Assembly (NCBI GenBank): GCA_030704615.1
Contig: CM060732.1
Coordinates: forward strand, 68,183,053 to 68,247,052
Origin: Takakia lepidozioides
Taxonomy: Eukaryota > Streptophyta > Takakiopsida > Takakiales > Takakiaceae
Length of the DNA: 64,000 nt
Direction of reading: 5' to 3'
Positions 46,430-57,609 of the stretch are shown here, piece after piece. Made by a program: the position numbers and the translations under genes. The first letter of the stretch is position 1, and every line of letters begins with the position of its first letter. Below the pieces are notes generated by a model, which made no database searches, was not told the origin of the DNA, and was given only the letters and a program-made list of their open reading frames with translations.

Positions 46430-47295
46430 AGTTAAAAGGACCATGCTTTGCAATGTTATTAGGCCTGCCTTGGAGTATGCATCTGCTGTGTGGGTCAGTT
46501 CCAGCCATGCTAAATCTCTAGAATCCATTCAGGTCGTGGTGCTCAAACAAAACATGTCGGCGTGCTCTAGAATAGCTAATGTGGTTGTTTGGGGCTAGTT
46601 CAGTATAACTCCCTTAACTTCTCGACGCGATGAATTCAAGGTCACATGGTAGGGTCAATTGACTTGCATCTCTAGTACTAGATACCATAAGATAATCGAC
46701 ACTATTTGTTGGAAGCAAGACCGTCCAGTTAACAAGGCTAAGTCTTAATGGAAAAGGGTAGAAGAGATTTTCTAGTATCTGAATATTAGTCCAGAAAATT
46801 TGACCCTACTGATTGAAGCTGACGTGGAGGGGGGTGTGTCCAAAGCCATGTCTGATGCCCGAAGACTGTCCAATGAAAATGAATTTAGGCATAAAACTTC
46901 CCTGAACTTGTTTCCAGTCTGTGACATGGGCAAAGGACCTCAAGAATGATATGAAGGAACTACCACCCTCGGCACTGGACTGAAATTTAAACTCAGGGTG
47001 GGGAGCCTACATTTGGACAATTAACAGATGCAGAGAGAAAAGCGAGATTGTAATTGCCTGATGTGCGGGCAACCTGAAGACAATATCCATTTTCTCATAC
47101 ATTGTCCAGGGTGTTCTCACCAGAGAGTGACCCTCTTCAGGAACATCACACACAGCAGATTGATCAAGGTTAGTCACACTTCTGCGGTGAGCCCCTCACA
47201 ACTGTAGTGCCTATTCCCTATGTTCCCATCCAAACTGGGCACAGGGCCTATGGCCACAAGGCTACGGCAAACAACATCTTAGAATGCATTCTCTC
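46430..47295 (+). mobile_element. LINE ORF2 C-terminal part and 3' end, decayed
   Basis: The + strand reads the end of a reverse transcriptase, 'TMLCNVIRPALEYASAVW', which resembles the 'RPVLEYAAPVW' block of LINE polymerases. Decayed sequence follows, then a zinc-knuckle-like 'CLMCGQPEDNIHFLIHCPGC' (C-x2-C-x8-H-x4-C) and the 3' UTR ending 'ggctacggcaaacaacatct'. Several stops and frameshifts are present. It shares about 350 bp with the copy at 22.36-22.90 kb. Confidence 0.75.
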
Positions 47296-47936
47296 TTCAA
47301 TCACTCTTTCACAGACACATTTGGGTTCTGGTTTCGAAGATCTGGCATGGAACTTCCCCGCAGGCCCCAACTGGAATAGTTTGGTTCTCACTATTGTTGT
47401 TCCAAAACCTATGGGCCCTCGGGGCCACTGTGGTCTTCATGTTTTTTCCTTTCTGCTTCTCACATTTGTGCACTACTGTTCGTAGAATGTGACTAGCAGT
47501 GCACTCACCACATCTGTGCTACACATAGGGCTACATTCCACCTCTAAAGTCTAATTAGAGACAACCTTATTGTGACACTGTGTGCTAGGTGAAGAGCTAC
47601 AGTAGGAGTGCTGGACACAACATTATGCTTTCTGTGAAATTAACACTCAAATCCATATGTGGTTTTTATGTTCTCTGTAGTTCTTTCATAGCCAACATTC
47701 ACAGGTATCATTGCGCTGGGCCCCTCTCTCAGATGTGCACATGGCATTGTCACATCAATCCCGTCTAGCCAAACCTTTGCGCAACCACCATTGCAATGAG
47801 TGATGTTTACATCCTGCCATGTAATTCCCAGGATTGAGTCCTAAGGCTATTGTTATGTGGGGCTTTCGCCTTAAGGTTTGTTGTGCCAACTTGAACTGAA
47901 GAGGCTGCCTTACTAAGAGGAAAAGGGAATGCCCAC
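47296..47936. other. Intergenic DNA, no gene seen
   Basis: No coding sequence was supported. It separates the LINE end from the isolated ABCC exon. Confidence 0.45.
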
Positions 47937-48150
47937 CTGGAGGGTCTGGGCAAAGTGTGCATACATAGGAGAACGGGAGATGCCATCCAAACGCTTCAGT
48001 TCCCGAGAGACCACCACAAAACACCGGTAAAGGTAAAGGAACACAAGTGCAAATGGTGGCAGGCAGAATAAAAACCATGGTATCAGAACGGAAATCATTG
48101 CTACGGATCCCAAACAGCCCATCAGATTCTCCAGCAATGTCTCCATAGCA
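47937..48150 (-). pseudogene. Isolated exon of an ABCC (MRP-type) transporter
   Basis: Minus strand reads 'LGSVAMISVLIPWFLFCLPP' then 'SRELKRLDGISRSPMYAHFA' and QTLQ, ending at a GT donor at 47937. The 'SRELKRLD.ISRSPMYAHF.QTLQ' block is the conserved end of a cytoplasmic loop in the second transmembrane domain of ABCC transporters. No other ABCC exon was found within about 1 kb on either side, and a PPR fragment and a LINE flank it. It looks like a captured or orphaned exon. The frame inside the exon is intact. Confidence 0.65.
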
Positions 48151-48309
48151 ATCAAGCACACAGAAGAGCCAATGTTTACCAATTACTGTTGGTCTTGTCA
48201 GTTGCCCACAGAACATAAGTCTCCATGATTGTGACTTGAGTCTGGGCATTGTGCATCTTGGCTATACCAAGTTTGGGTGCCAAGGAATTGTGCTGCCTGC
48301 AAACTAAGT

Positions 48310-48785
48310 TTTCTGGTCACAATGTAAGTGCTGCAAACAATGTGTACTTCCGGAGAAGTCTTGGAAAGTAAATAACATCTCCATAAAGCCACTCAAATAG
48401 TCGCACAGCCTCCCTAAGCATGCTGGGCACAATCTCCGATCATTGCAGTCCATGCGATCACATCCCGTTCAGCCATACTACGAAACACTTGAGAGGCCAG
48501 ATGCTGGAAACCCACAATGCTGCGCTGCTTGAGAGAGAAAGCCGCATTGTCCTGACAAACCAACAAGAGATCATTGATCGCTGCCGACTCTGCCAGGTTC
48601 CGTGACAAGCACACAAAAATGACGACGATGACGTGGCTGACGACGATGACGTGGAACTATAGCACCCTATTGCTCTCTTGTCCTCCACTCCTGGATCCTC
48701 TATGGACTTTTTGGTCAGCGCTTGTTCTGCGAATGTGATGGATTGCTTTGAGCACTTGCGCTGCCGTGCGAGCATTGAAACAACC
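48310..48785 (-). pseudogene. Broken pentatricopeptide-repeat (PPR) fragment
   Basis: Minus strand reads 'LASQVFRSMAERDVIAWTAM' then IGDCAQHA, a PLS-type PPR repeat end. The next repeat start, 'REAVRLFEWLYGDVI' and on to 'YTLFAALTL', is in another frame, so a frameshift lies near 48415. An upstream 'NARTAAQVLKAIHHI' piece is in yet another frame. An 18-bp DACG-type duplication ('gacgacgatgacgtggct' twice, about 48618-48655) interrupts it. Intact PPR proteins act in organelle RNA editing and processing; this is a remnant. Confidence 0.6.
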
Positions 48786-48971
48786 CATTTTCATCGTCTG
48801 CAAACAGTGCGGCTCGGTTTTATGCTACATTCCTGCCATTCCAACATTTGCTAAGCAACCCAACTGTTCATTCCTCGTCCAACTGTCGGCGTACTGGAGA
48901 TAACGCACATCCAAAACCTTCAATCTTGTCTTTGATCAAGAGCAGACTTCGTGCCTGTGCGGGACGCTAGG

Positions 48972-49141
48972 ATGGTGAAGGCAGTCAAGGTGTACGAGCT
49001 GGGAGGTCCTGAGGTGTGACTTTCTTCTCCTCTCTCTGTTTTTCCTGTCATTCCAGCTCAAACCGTATTCTGTGGACTTGGGTGAATTGGTTTCGTTCTC
49101 TGTCTCTCTAAAGTTCCACGCGGACACACACACACCCCCAC

Positions 49142-49173
<32 letters not shown>

Positions 49174-52100
49174 GGACAGGCTTCAACCTGTTAGCATTGT
49201 TTGAAACTGGGGAAGTGAAATTATTGGATAACAACAATACCCCTCTTAACAGACAAATATGAACAACAATACCTCCACTTGCCAAGCTCATTTGCTTATG
49301 TTGAATCTCGAGCAGAACGTCACCTCTCTTAACAATTCTTTTGTATATGAGTTTGTTCTGATATAGCAGGAGCTCATGTCTGTTCCATGGTTCTGAACTA
49401 GAGCAGGTGTTAAAATGGGAGGATGTAGATGTCAAGGAGCCCGGACATGGCGAAGTGCGGATCAAGCATACAGCCATCGGCCTCAATATCATTGACGTCT
49501 ACTTCCGCAAAGGGATCTTCAAGGCTGGGCTTCCCTTTATCCCCGGTATATACTACATGTGTCGCATTTGCAGTAGGTGGACTGCTGATTATCAGTCGCG
49601 GGATGCTTTACGCAATGCCGACAACTAAGTCGACTCTAAGATCAACCTGACAGACGGGTCTTGAGTCTGTAAGTGGCTGCGGTCTGGGAGGGTTATTTGA
49701 GGAAGGACTGTGCCTGCAAGCGCATCTCCTCCCAGCTTACGACTAAGCCAATGTGCCGGTTGCCCTTTTGTTCTCTATGCTGCTGTAAATTCCTTCTGAT
49801 AACTGGTGGCTGTGGACCATATAGGAATGGAGGCAGCAGGGGTGGTAACGGCTGTGGGCCCAGGGTTGACTGGACGACAAGTTGGAGACAGGGTTGCATA
49901 CGGAGGTAAGATCTAGGGAGTGGCCCCAGCCCATGGCAAATGTTTATTCTGTACACCACCTCCCCACGATACCATAAGAAACTGACCTGAGTGATTTCCA
50001 TGGCTGACCTCTCTTCTTAAAGACTGTTATTTTCCATATGCCCAAGCAAAGTCATCAACCCAGCTGTAAGTGGGGTTCACTAGATGATCTAGTCACCTAT
50101 CAACTGGATGGCCTTAGACCCGTGCTGGATTCTCATGCTGGATAGTTGGCCTTAGTATGAGATCCCTTGCTTGTAGCACTGGTGTGACCAACTGTGAATC
50201 ATGACTACCAGGAAAGCTAAAAGGCAGAAGGTACCCTTAGGGCGACTTGACATGTTCACCTGTGCCCGTCAAATGATGTCACTAGGATACTTGGCTGCAA
50301 TGTGAGCACCGTGGAAGAGTGGAAGTCACCAGCTACCACTGGCTTGTGTGCGCGTGGATCCCTCAAGCACAAGGATTAGGGCTTGAGATGACCAGAGCGT
50401 GGAGGTTTGCTATCAAGATTGGCCAAGAGTAGACGGTCTGTTAATGTCACAGGACCCGTGATCCACCAGACTTCCTTTTTGAGGAGTTTGCAAGCCCTCA
50501 AACCTGTCAACGGGGTAAATTGTAGTGGGTATTTAGTGCATATTTTGACATGTGAAGGGGGAAGATACAAATAGATACCCAAACCTGCATGGGTAGATGG
50601 TTTTTCCCTCTTATCAGAATCGGCCCCAAATTTCCATGTTGGATTCTGCAAGTTAGCTGGTTGAGTGAATCTAGTTTGGAGTGACTTTGACACAATCACA
50701 GGCAACGGGCGAGCATGTAATGTGGCTCTTAGGCCCTATGTTGTAAGGAATTCCATAGCTACCCAGGGGTTGTCTGAAAAGAAGAACATTTCCTGAATTG
50801 CTCCTCTGTTTTTGCCAGGTTGTTGGTACATGACAGTAGCATCCTGAACTTGTATGCACCTGTGCATGCAGGTCTCATTGGTGCGTACACTGAAGAAAGG
50901 ATTGTTCCTGCAGACAGACTCATTACCATCCCTAGGGCGGTAGATGATGTCACGGCCGCTGCCAGCATTCTCAAGGGAATGACAACTCAGTTTTTAATTT
51001 GCAAATGCTTCAAGGTAGTGTTCATCTACTTCCTTGGGCTCTTTAGTGGCGATGGTTGCTTTCTTATGGGACATTTGATACAATTAGAGAATTGAATGGA
51101 GTAACCTAGACACTGTTCCTAGTCAACCAGGGGGACCTGCAAGCAAGGAAGTGTCGAGTAAGGAATTTTTCTCAGTATGGCAAGAGGATGGTTATAGCCC
51201 TCAATGTTACACCCTGGGGCTGGCTCTAGGAAGGTCACAAACTATCCCTGTAAGTATGTGGCTCTGCTTTGGGCTCAATCTCCCTCCATCCACACTGAAT
51301 AGTTCATGGCATCCATTTGGTTTAATCACCAGTATCTGCTTTTGGCGGCACCTACCAAGTTCTCTATCGCATACTGGTTAGCTGAAGATGCACACTGTGA
51401 ACAGGTAGAGAAGGGGCACACGATCTTGGTGCACGCAGCAGCTGGTGGAGTAGGCTCACTTTTGGTACAATGGGCCAGTGCCCTTGGGGCCACAGTGATA
51501 GCTGCTGTCTCTACCAAGGAAAAAGCGGCGCAGGCCAAAGAGGATGGTGCCCACCATGTCATCATCTATTCTGAGGAGAGTTTTGTGGAAAAAGTGAAAG
51601 AGATAACACACAATGTGGGTGTCCCGGTGGTGTATGACTCGGTTGGCAAGGACACGTTTCAGGTCAGTCGATCCAGTTACCAGATTGTTAGGCCACATTT
51701 CATGGCCTGTGGCTTGACAAACTCCAACCTGCTCAAGGAGGGTATGCAGTGAAATCATCCTCATACAGTGGTTCTTATCTCCTTTCACAAGGAACCATCA
51801 TTAATTGCATCTGTGTTTTTCTTCTCTCAAATGCAACCTGAAATGTGCAGGGTTCGCTGGAGTGCCTAGCTGTTCGGGGCTACCTTGTGAGCTTTGGCCA
51901 GACGTCAGGGATGCCCGATCCAATACCCATTTCAGCCTTAGCCCCAAAATCACTTTTCCTCACCAGGCCCGGCCTACATCAGTACACTCAAACGCGGGAT
52001 GAACTTCTTGAGGTAGCCGGAGAGGTATTTGCAGCATTGGCAGCTGGTATAATTAAAGTTCGTGTCAATCAGACATACCCTCTTGCTGAGGCAGCCAAGG

Positions 52101-52192
52101 CGCAGATTGATATGGAGGGTCGGAAGACCACTGGATCAACAGTTCTTATTCCCGAGGGGTTGGAGTCTACGGTTGTCCATCCTGATGCTTAA
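48972..52192 (+). CDS. NADPH:quinone oxidoreductase (zeta-crystallin type), six exons
   Basis: Exons 48972-49013, 49407-49545, 49825-49905, 50872-51014, 51405-51662 and 51851-52192 join in phase for 334 residues, the normal family length. Motifs: '[13 protein letters not shown]', '[16 protein letters not shown]', '[20 protein letters not shown]', '[10 protein letters not shown]', the dinucleotide-binding '[15 protein letters not shown]', '[18 protein letters not shown]', '[11 protein letters not shown]' and '[20 protein letters not shown]'. It is a medium-chain dehydrogenase/reductase without the structural zinc. It is predicted to reduce quinones or alkenals with NADPH, with no clear targeting peptide (cytosol). 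Introns 3 and 4 are long, but no transposon could be named in them. Confidence 0.94.
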
Positions 52193-52589
52193 GGAATGAA
52201 AAACATTAGAGTATGTATCCTGAAAGCCCAGATGTCCATTACAAGCATGCTCTTAGTTGTGCAATAGCTTGCGAACAATGTCTTTGCTTACTTACACTCC
52301 TCAATGCTCCTGGAGCCATAAAAGACAGTAAGGTAACCAGTTTATTTTGAGCATGGCAGATATTTCAGACAGATCTTTTGTCTTATAAGAGGATAGAGGT
52401 CCAAGCAAGTTGATAAAACACGGGGATAAAACCAGTGTTGGGCTGTTATCAGATTCAGGCCAAAGAACTGTGGGTTATCAATCTGGTTATATACTCCTGG
52501 AGCGGGTGGTAATGAAAAAACCAAACAACCTGTTTTATTGATAACCTTTGGTTATTAGAAAAGTAGAAAACTGCCAAAGATTGATACCT
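52193..52589. other. 3' flank of the quinone oxidoreductase gene
   Basis: No gene. AT-richer sequence leading into a TA microsatellite. Confidence 0.5.
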
Positions 52590-52890
52590 AACGGATATAT
52601 ATATATATATATTAAAGGGAAACACCTGGGAGCGACAGCTCACAAATTAGGAGGACTGGTATCATGGTATCAGTGTTGGACTGGTATCATGGTTTTTTGA
52701 TACCACTAGGGTAAATGTATTGGGGTACAGTTGAATTATTGAAACCAGTATGGTACTGGTATCAAATTATTTATAAATTTAATAGCCTGGTATGGTATAT
52801 GGTATGGTATCAAAGTGAAAATGTGACTGGTATGGTATTAAACAAACTTATAAAATTCAGACTAGCCTGGTATGTGCCAGGGGGGTACCA
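52590..52890. repeat. (TA)n and TGGTAT-rich low-complexity tract
   Basis: A TA run at about 52594-52612 is followed by about 230 bp rich in TGGTAT, TGGTATCA and TGGTATGG words (52655-52880). It looks like a decayed short-unit array. Confidence 0.65.
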
Positions 52891-53099
52891 GCTACACTAT
52901 TGCAATTCTTTCTAACTCTTAAAAATAAAAATAAATAAATAAATAAAAATGGACGGAGGCCCTTTAAATCATATTAAGATTTCAACTATTCAAATGGCCA
53001 TTTCAACTGTTCAAATGGCCCATTTCAATATTGAAAAATATCCCAAATGGTTGTGCTTGACTTTCAGCCTATTCATTAGGTTCATCCCATGCCATTAGT

Positions 53100-53470
53100 A
53101 TTTACGGCGGGAGACCGTTATGTACAGCCTGACCTATACTTGTTTGAGGTTATCCTAGAGCTTTGTGGCTGCATCTGGCCCCTTCATTGGTCTACGGGCC
53201 AGATCTGTTTGTAATCATGGCACCCCGTGGCATGCTGCCATGTGGGGGTATTGCCTCACCCTAGGTTTTGGGTATAAAATTGTTCCTGACCTTGAGTCAG
53301 GGCCCTTCTTCTCGTATGTACAACCTGATGTACGGGCTTCTGGACGTGCTCTGTGAGCTTTGAATGTGTGTTTGTTAGCTCTAGATATATTGTACGTGGG
53401 ATCCTCTACATGTTCATCTCTCTTCTCGTGCTGTAAAGCCCGCTCCTTCCGAGCTCTCACACCCCTAGTT
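53100..53470 (+). mobile_element. LTR-like region, left side
   Basis: A TATAAAA box (53273-53279) is followed at once by a hairpin, CCTGAC (53285-53290) and GTCAGG (53296-53301), then a pyrimidine-rich part. The right-hand region at 56563-56593 has the same order with a CCCTGAC/GTCAGGG hairpin. The sequences are otherwise diverged, so these may be LTRs of related elements rather than one pair. Boundaries are not fixed. Confidence 0.4.
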
Positions 53471-53529
53471 TAACGTGCACTTGTGAGGACGGGAGAATCT
53501 CATTCAAGCACAAAATATGGTGGAGTCTT

Positions 53530-54939
53530 GTGGGTAATGGCGGCTCCGCACGAACAGTGATTTTGCGCAGTTACCTCGGGTTCAATCTAGTTTTGGAAGA
53601 AAGTTTTGGCTCAAGAGGAAGTTGCGATGGCGGCGGCAACTTCACTCTTTGCGTTGTGCACTTACATTTGTTTGTCTTGCTTGTTCGTGGTGTGTTGCAA
53701 TGGCTTCTGCCGTTCTCTGTAGCTTGTCAAGCGAGAGGACAGCGGATTTTGGTTAAGATAGAACTGAGAGTGGAGGTTGCAGGCTCTGACGTGGTGGGTT
53801 CCAGCCAGTTAATTGTAGGCGTTCCTGTATCTACTCCCAGTTTGCAGGTGGTGGATGGTCATCCAGTCTCGGAAGTGCCTGCAGCTTCTGCCACGTGTGT
53901 TCCATTGTTGATTCCAGGGGTTCATGTTCCTGACATTGAAAGACCTACCTCCTCAGGCTCTAACTACTCAGTGTATGCCAGGGCAGAAGTGGCCTTTGAA
54001 GAAAGAGCCTTGTATTCGGCTCGTGGCTCAGTGAGTTTGGGCTCTTTGCCAAGCGGTGACCCTGACAGAGCTGATTACGGTTTGGGCTACGTTGAGCCTG
54101 CTTACGATCTTGAGGGGCTGCCTGATGTTAACTCGCAAATCCAGGACTTTTTTGTGTTTGACAGTGAGCAACTCGAGTTGAGTAGTGACGACTTGTGGAT
54201 CGATAAATTTAAATCTCGATTTTTTGTGGGCGTCTCGCGTTTCTCAGCTACCGAACGGGAGAGAGTCTCTTTTTGGAACAGCGATCCTGCTTTACTGGTG
54301 AGAGAACTTCATAGTGTGATTGACAAAGAGCTAGCTTTGAGGAGACAATTCAATGTGCCTATCCCCGAACTCAAAAGTCGATTTTTGTCCTATGGTGCCC
54401 TGGAATTCAGGCAGTTTGGGTTTTGCGAACAAAACTCTGTACAATCCCTTTACGTTCCGCTGGTGTCCTGCGATTTTGTGGATCCTTGGCATTTGGCTTT
54501 GTTCACCAGTGGCATTGGTGCGATTTTGTTACGATTGTTAAGATTTGGGAGTCTTGTGGTGTGTACACCTACTACCCGTGACCTTGTTGATTCTCTCACG
54601 GGTCATAGTGAGAAGGCTCTTCAAGGAGATCTTGTTATTCTTCCTCACGAGCGATTCACTCTCCGCTCGATTCGCAAACTGAACGTTTTTGACTCCATCG
54701 GGCATTGGCCGCCGAACACTGTCTTGTCTCGAACTTGGAGAAGTGATCGTTACTGGGGGTCGGACTACACCTTGTATATGGGTTTTTGGTTCAAGAATTC
54801 CCGCGGGTGGAATTGGTTGGCTGTTGCTAAGCACGATCAAGAGACACACAAGCTTTTGAGGATTGTGACTCCACAAGCTTGGCAGTGTACCAATGTGGTG
54901 GAAGTTGAAGATCTCCAAAAGGTGGTGATTCCTAACTAA
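53530..54939 (+). CDS. Unknown 469-codon open frame in LTR-element remains
   Basis: Open from about 53530 to TAA at 54939, with no internal ATG until near residue 415, so it needs a splice, readthrough or non-ATG start. The first roughly 80 residues contain a hydrophobic segment (HLHLFVLLVRGVLQWLLPF). The middle is acidic. The last 250 residues look globular, with 'LVSCDFVDPWHLALFTSGIG', 'RDLVDSLTGHSEKAL' and 'WFKNSRGWNWLAVAKHDQET'. I recognise no gag, protease, reverse transcriptase or RNase H motif. Position upstream of integrase suggests an element-encoded or captured protein. It is unusually well preserved compared with the integrase part. Confidence 0.45.
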   Translation: MGNGGSARTVILRSYLGFNLVLEESFGSRGSCDGGGNFTLCVVHLHLFVLLVRGVLQWLLPFSVACQARGQRILVKIELRVEVAGSDVVGSSQLIVGVPVSTPSLQVVDGHPVSEVPAASATCVPLLIPGVHVPDIERPTSSGSNYSVYARAEVAFEERALYSARGSVSLGSLPSGDPDRADYGLGYVEPAYDLEGLPDVNSQIQDFFVFDSEQLELSSDDLWIDKFKSRFFVGVSRFSATERERVSFWNSDPALLVRELHSVIDKELALRRQFNVPIPELKSRFLSYGALEFRQFGFCEQNSVQSLYVPLVSCDFVDPWHLALFTSGIGAILLRLLRFGSLVVCTPTTRDLVDSLTGHSEKALQGDLVILPHERFTLRSIRKLNVFDSIGHWPPNTVLSRTWRSDRYWGSDYTLYMGFWFKNSRGWNWLAVAKHDQETHKLLRIVTPQAWQCTNVVEVEDLQKVVIPN

Positions 54940-55050
54940 TGTCCAACTTGCCCAATAGCCGTTGGTTGCGTTCAGGCAGAAATAAGATATCTGCTGATCC
55001 TGTTATCTCCAGTCACTGAGCCTCGACATAGGACTTTTGTAAAGTCAGAT

Positions 55051-55782
55051 TTGGTATCAATATTGGAAGAAGGATTTAGTGGGGTTGATGCAGGTAGAAA
55101 TCAGGCTAGGGCTTCCAATGGTTTTGGACCTGCGGCAGCCACTAGCACCAGGCCTGGCTTGGGTGGTAGAATTCGGGAAAACTTGGATGTTGCAGATGAT
55201 ACGAGGGCCAACCTGTATGCCATGGATTTCCATGCACGACGGATGGATGGCTTGGATCGCATAGGGGAGTCACCTCTGCAGGTCAACCTAGCATCTCAGT
55301 TTCGAGTTCCGCTCTACCGGCAGAATTGAGGTCTATTTCCTTGCATGACAATCCTCAATTTGATCTTTCAAAAAGGTATGTCTGTCACCTCCTCTCGTGT
55401 ATCTCATTCCACCACAGCCCCATACCATCCCCAGACCAATGGCCTTACGGAACGCTTCAACCAAACTCTTTGCCGAATGTTGGAGAAGAATGGCGCACTT
55501 ACCAGGGAGTGTGATACCTTTTTTCCCCCTATTCTCTTTGCTTATCGCACCGCCGTGCATGCTAGCACCAAAAAGACTCATTTTGAGTTGTTGTATGGTC
55601 GTAAGTGTGTTTCTCCTTTGCAGTTTACCCATCTTATCTCCATTGTTGCTGATCCGGTTGATCTTGATACTTTTGTTGAGGATCTTCACGCTCGGCATGT
55701 AGTGTCTATCCATGATGCCAAAACAAACATTGGTAAGGCTCAGCTAACCCAGGCCCGTAATTTTAACAAGCGTGTCAAGTAA
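55051..55782 (+). pseudogene. LTR retrotransposon coding remains, Ty3-type integrase C-terminal half
   Basis: The part at 55345-55782 reads 'YHPQTNGLTERFNQTLCRML' then PILFAYRTAVHASTKKTHFE and LLYGR, the hallmark end of the integrase core of Ty3/gypsy elements (GLTERFN with the catalytic Glu, then FAYRT..H.ST...FELLYGR). The upstream piece at 55051-55329 is open, rich in Ala, Gly and Arg, and ends at a stop; it is unrecognised. Protease, reverse transcriptase and RNase H are absent, so there is a large internal deletion. The integrase frame stops at about 55782. Confidence 0.75.
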
Positions 55783-56285
55783 TCTAACATGTTTCATGTG
55801 GGACAAACCATGTGCGTTCGATTACAACATGGCTAACATGCATGCAAATCTAAGCTCAAGATCGACGGTCCATAATTGATCTATCAGATTTTATGTGGGC
55901 GACGTGCTCTCCTTCTTCCACAAAGCTCCAATACCGAAGTGCGGGATGAACCTGTTTCTTTGATGGACTTGGTGCATTCCGAGCTAGTTTATCGTACATG
56001 TATCAATGTGGAAGGGCGCACGGTGGGGTGATGTCTTGATCTTCTCAGCCGATCTACTTCAGCTTGATCCTCTTATCTTCTGCGGCTTAGTCTTAGTTTG
56101 TGGATGGTGACTTTTATGGTCCTATAGCTTGACCTCTCTAGGACTTGCAAACATTTGTAGTTTTCATGGTATATCACCATTTGTATTCCCTGCACGGTTT
56201 TCCTAGCCAAGGGTTTTGTCCTCGGCCCAATTTGCAGGTGCCAGGTTTTCCCTTGGTAGGTTTCTTACCTGGCAGCAGTGGAGGG

Positions 56286-56730
56286 TGATATTATCCCACT
56301 TTTTACTTATTATTTATTTTCCTTCTCGGATGTCAGGATTTCGTGGTGGGTAGGTTTCACAGATGTGAAGGCCCATACTTTCCTAGGCTATAAATCTCTT
56401 TTTTCATCTTTTTTCATCGTATATTTTTTTGGCTAAAAGTGTCGTTAAACCGTTACAATGATATCTAGGTTAGGGTTAGTTTTGGCTGGTGGCCACATCC
56501 TAGCCCTTCATCAGATCTAGGGTGATAAAACGGCGGCAAGCAACTGAAGCTAGGTCTTTTTGTATAAAGACGGTGCCCTGACACAGGTCAGGGGCGGTGT
56601 ACTGGGGTGTTAGTGTATATATGAAATTGGTGTACAAGCTTTGGATGAGAGCTCCTGTGTGTCAGATCCTTGTGTTTGATCCTCCTCTCGCGCATCGCCT
56701 GCTCTTTCCGCTTGCCCCTTTGTTGTGAAA
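56286..56730 (+). mobile_element. LTR-like region, right side, with polypurine tract
   Basis: A purine-rich 'cagcagtggaggg' precedes TGATATTATCCC at about 56286, a layout like a polypurine tract next to an LTR start. A TATAAA box (56563-56568) and a perfect hairpin CCCTGAC-acag-GTCAGGG (56576-56593) follow, then a pyrimidine-rich stretch. The far end is not defined. Confidence 0.45.
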
Positions 56731-57609
56731 ACTTGTTTCTTGAGAGGAAGGGAGTATATTCTTCAGGCTCGTTTTGAGGCTTCACATGCTGAGCACAATT
56801 TATCAACCGCTGATTCAGAAGTAGTAAGTAATGTGTGTGGAGGGAGGAGCAAAATTGATTTATTGCCTATCAAGATGTTAGGTTTTATCAGTCCCCAGAT
56901 TCATCTTGTAGATCATTCTGAGCTGACGTTTGAATTCATGAAATTGACATCTCCTGAGGGAGCGTGGTAATCAGTAATGCGCGCGGCAACCTCAAGTAGG
57001 TGATAGACTAGACAAAACGGAATAAGATTTGATGAATTAGCATGAAGCTAGACGAGGAACGAAGATGCGAGTAGCTATAAGCGATCGAGGGCTGTTCAAT
57101 TGGCTTGCTTGTCACTTGGCTATCAAGACCTAGCACTGTGTGCGAAGGTGTAGGCATCTTGATCAGTTTGGAGTAAGCAAGATCGACCTCGATCTGCAAT
57201 TGGTGTGGCACCCGAAGATAACCTTTGTGCAGCTGATGATTTAGAAATCATACAAAATGTAAGTCAAGTTCTTGACAAGTTTCAACCGGATTGATAAGGG
57301 GACTGTGGATGGTAGTCATATACATAGTTGTTGCTTGCAAGTGACACATTGGCTCATGTGCGTGCTGTGATCGCTTCAGTTCACTGACATTCTCCAATTT
57401 GATCACTTCACTGACATTGGTGTTGCCTTGTTAAATTGGACCCACCCTTCAAATATCAAGGGGAAGTATCAGGTAGTTTTCTAGACTTTTGCACCTAAAC
57501 TAAGAGAGCTAACCAAACCCATAATACTACCGCTCTTGCAATCCTTGGCCCTATTTCGTAATTGACGCGGCAAGAATCCACGACATGTCCATGTGTGTTG
57601 CTTTATTTC
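56731..57609. other. Non-coding or decayed DNA
   Basis: One short + frame (about 56725-56970) has no recognised motif. Nothing else was supported before the 3' end of the F-box gene. Confidence 0.4.

Noticed and set aside
48618-48655. CRISPR-like or regulatory direct repeat
   Set aside because: Only two adjacent 18-bp units with no spacers; a simple tandem duplication in a pseudogene.
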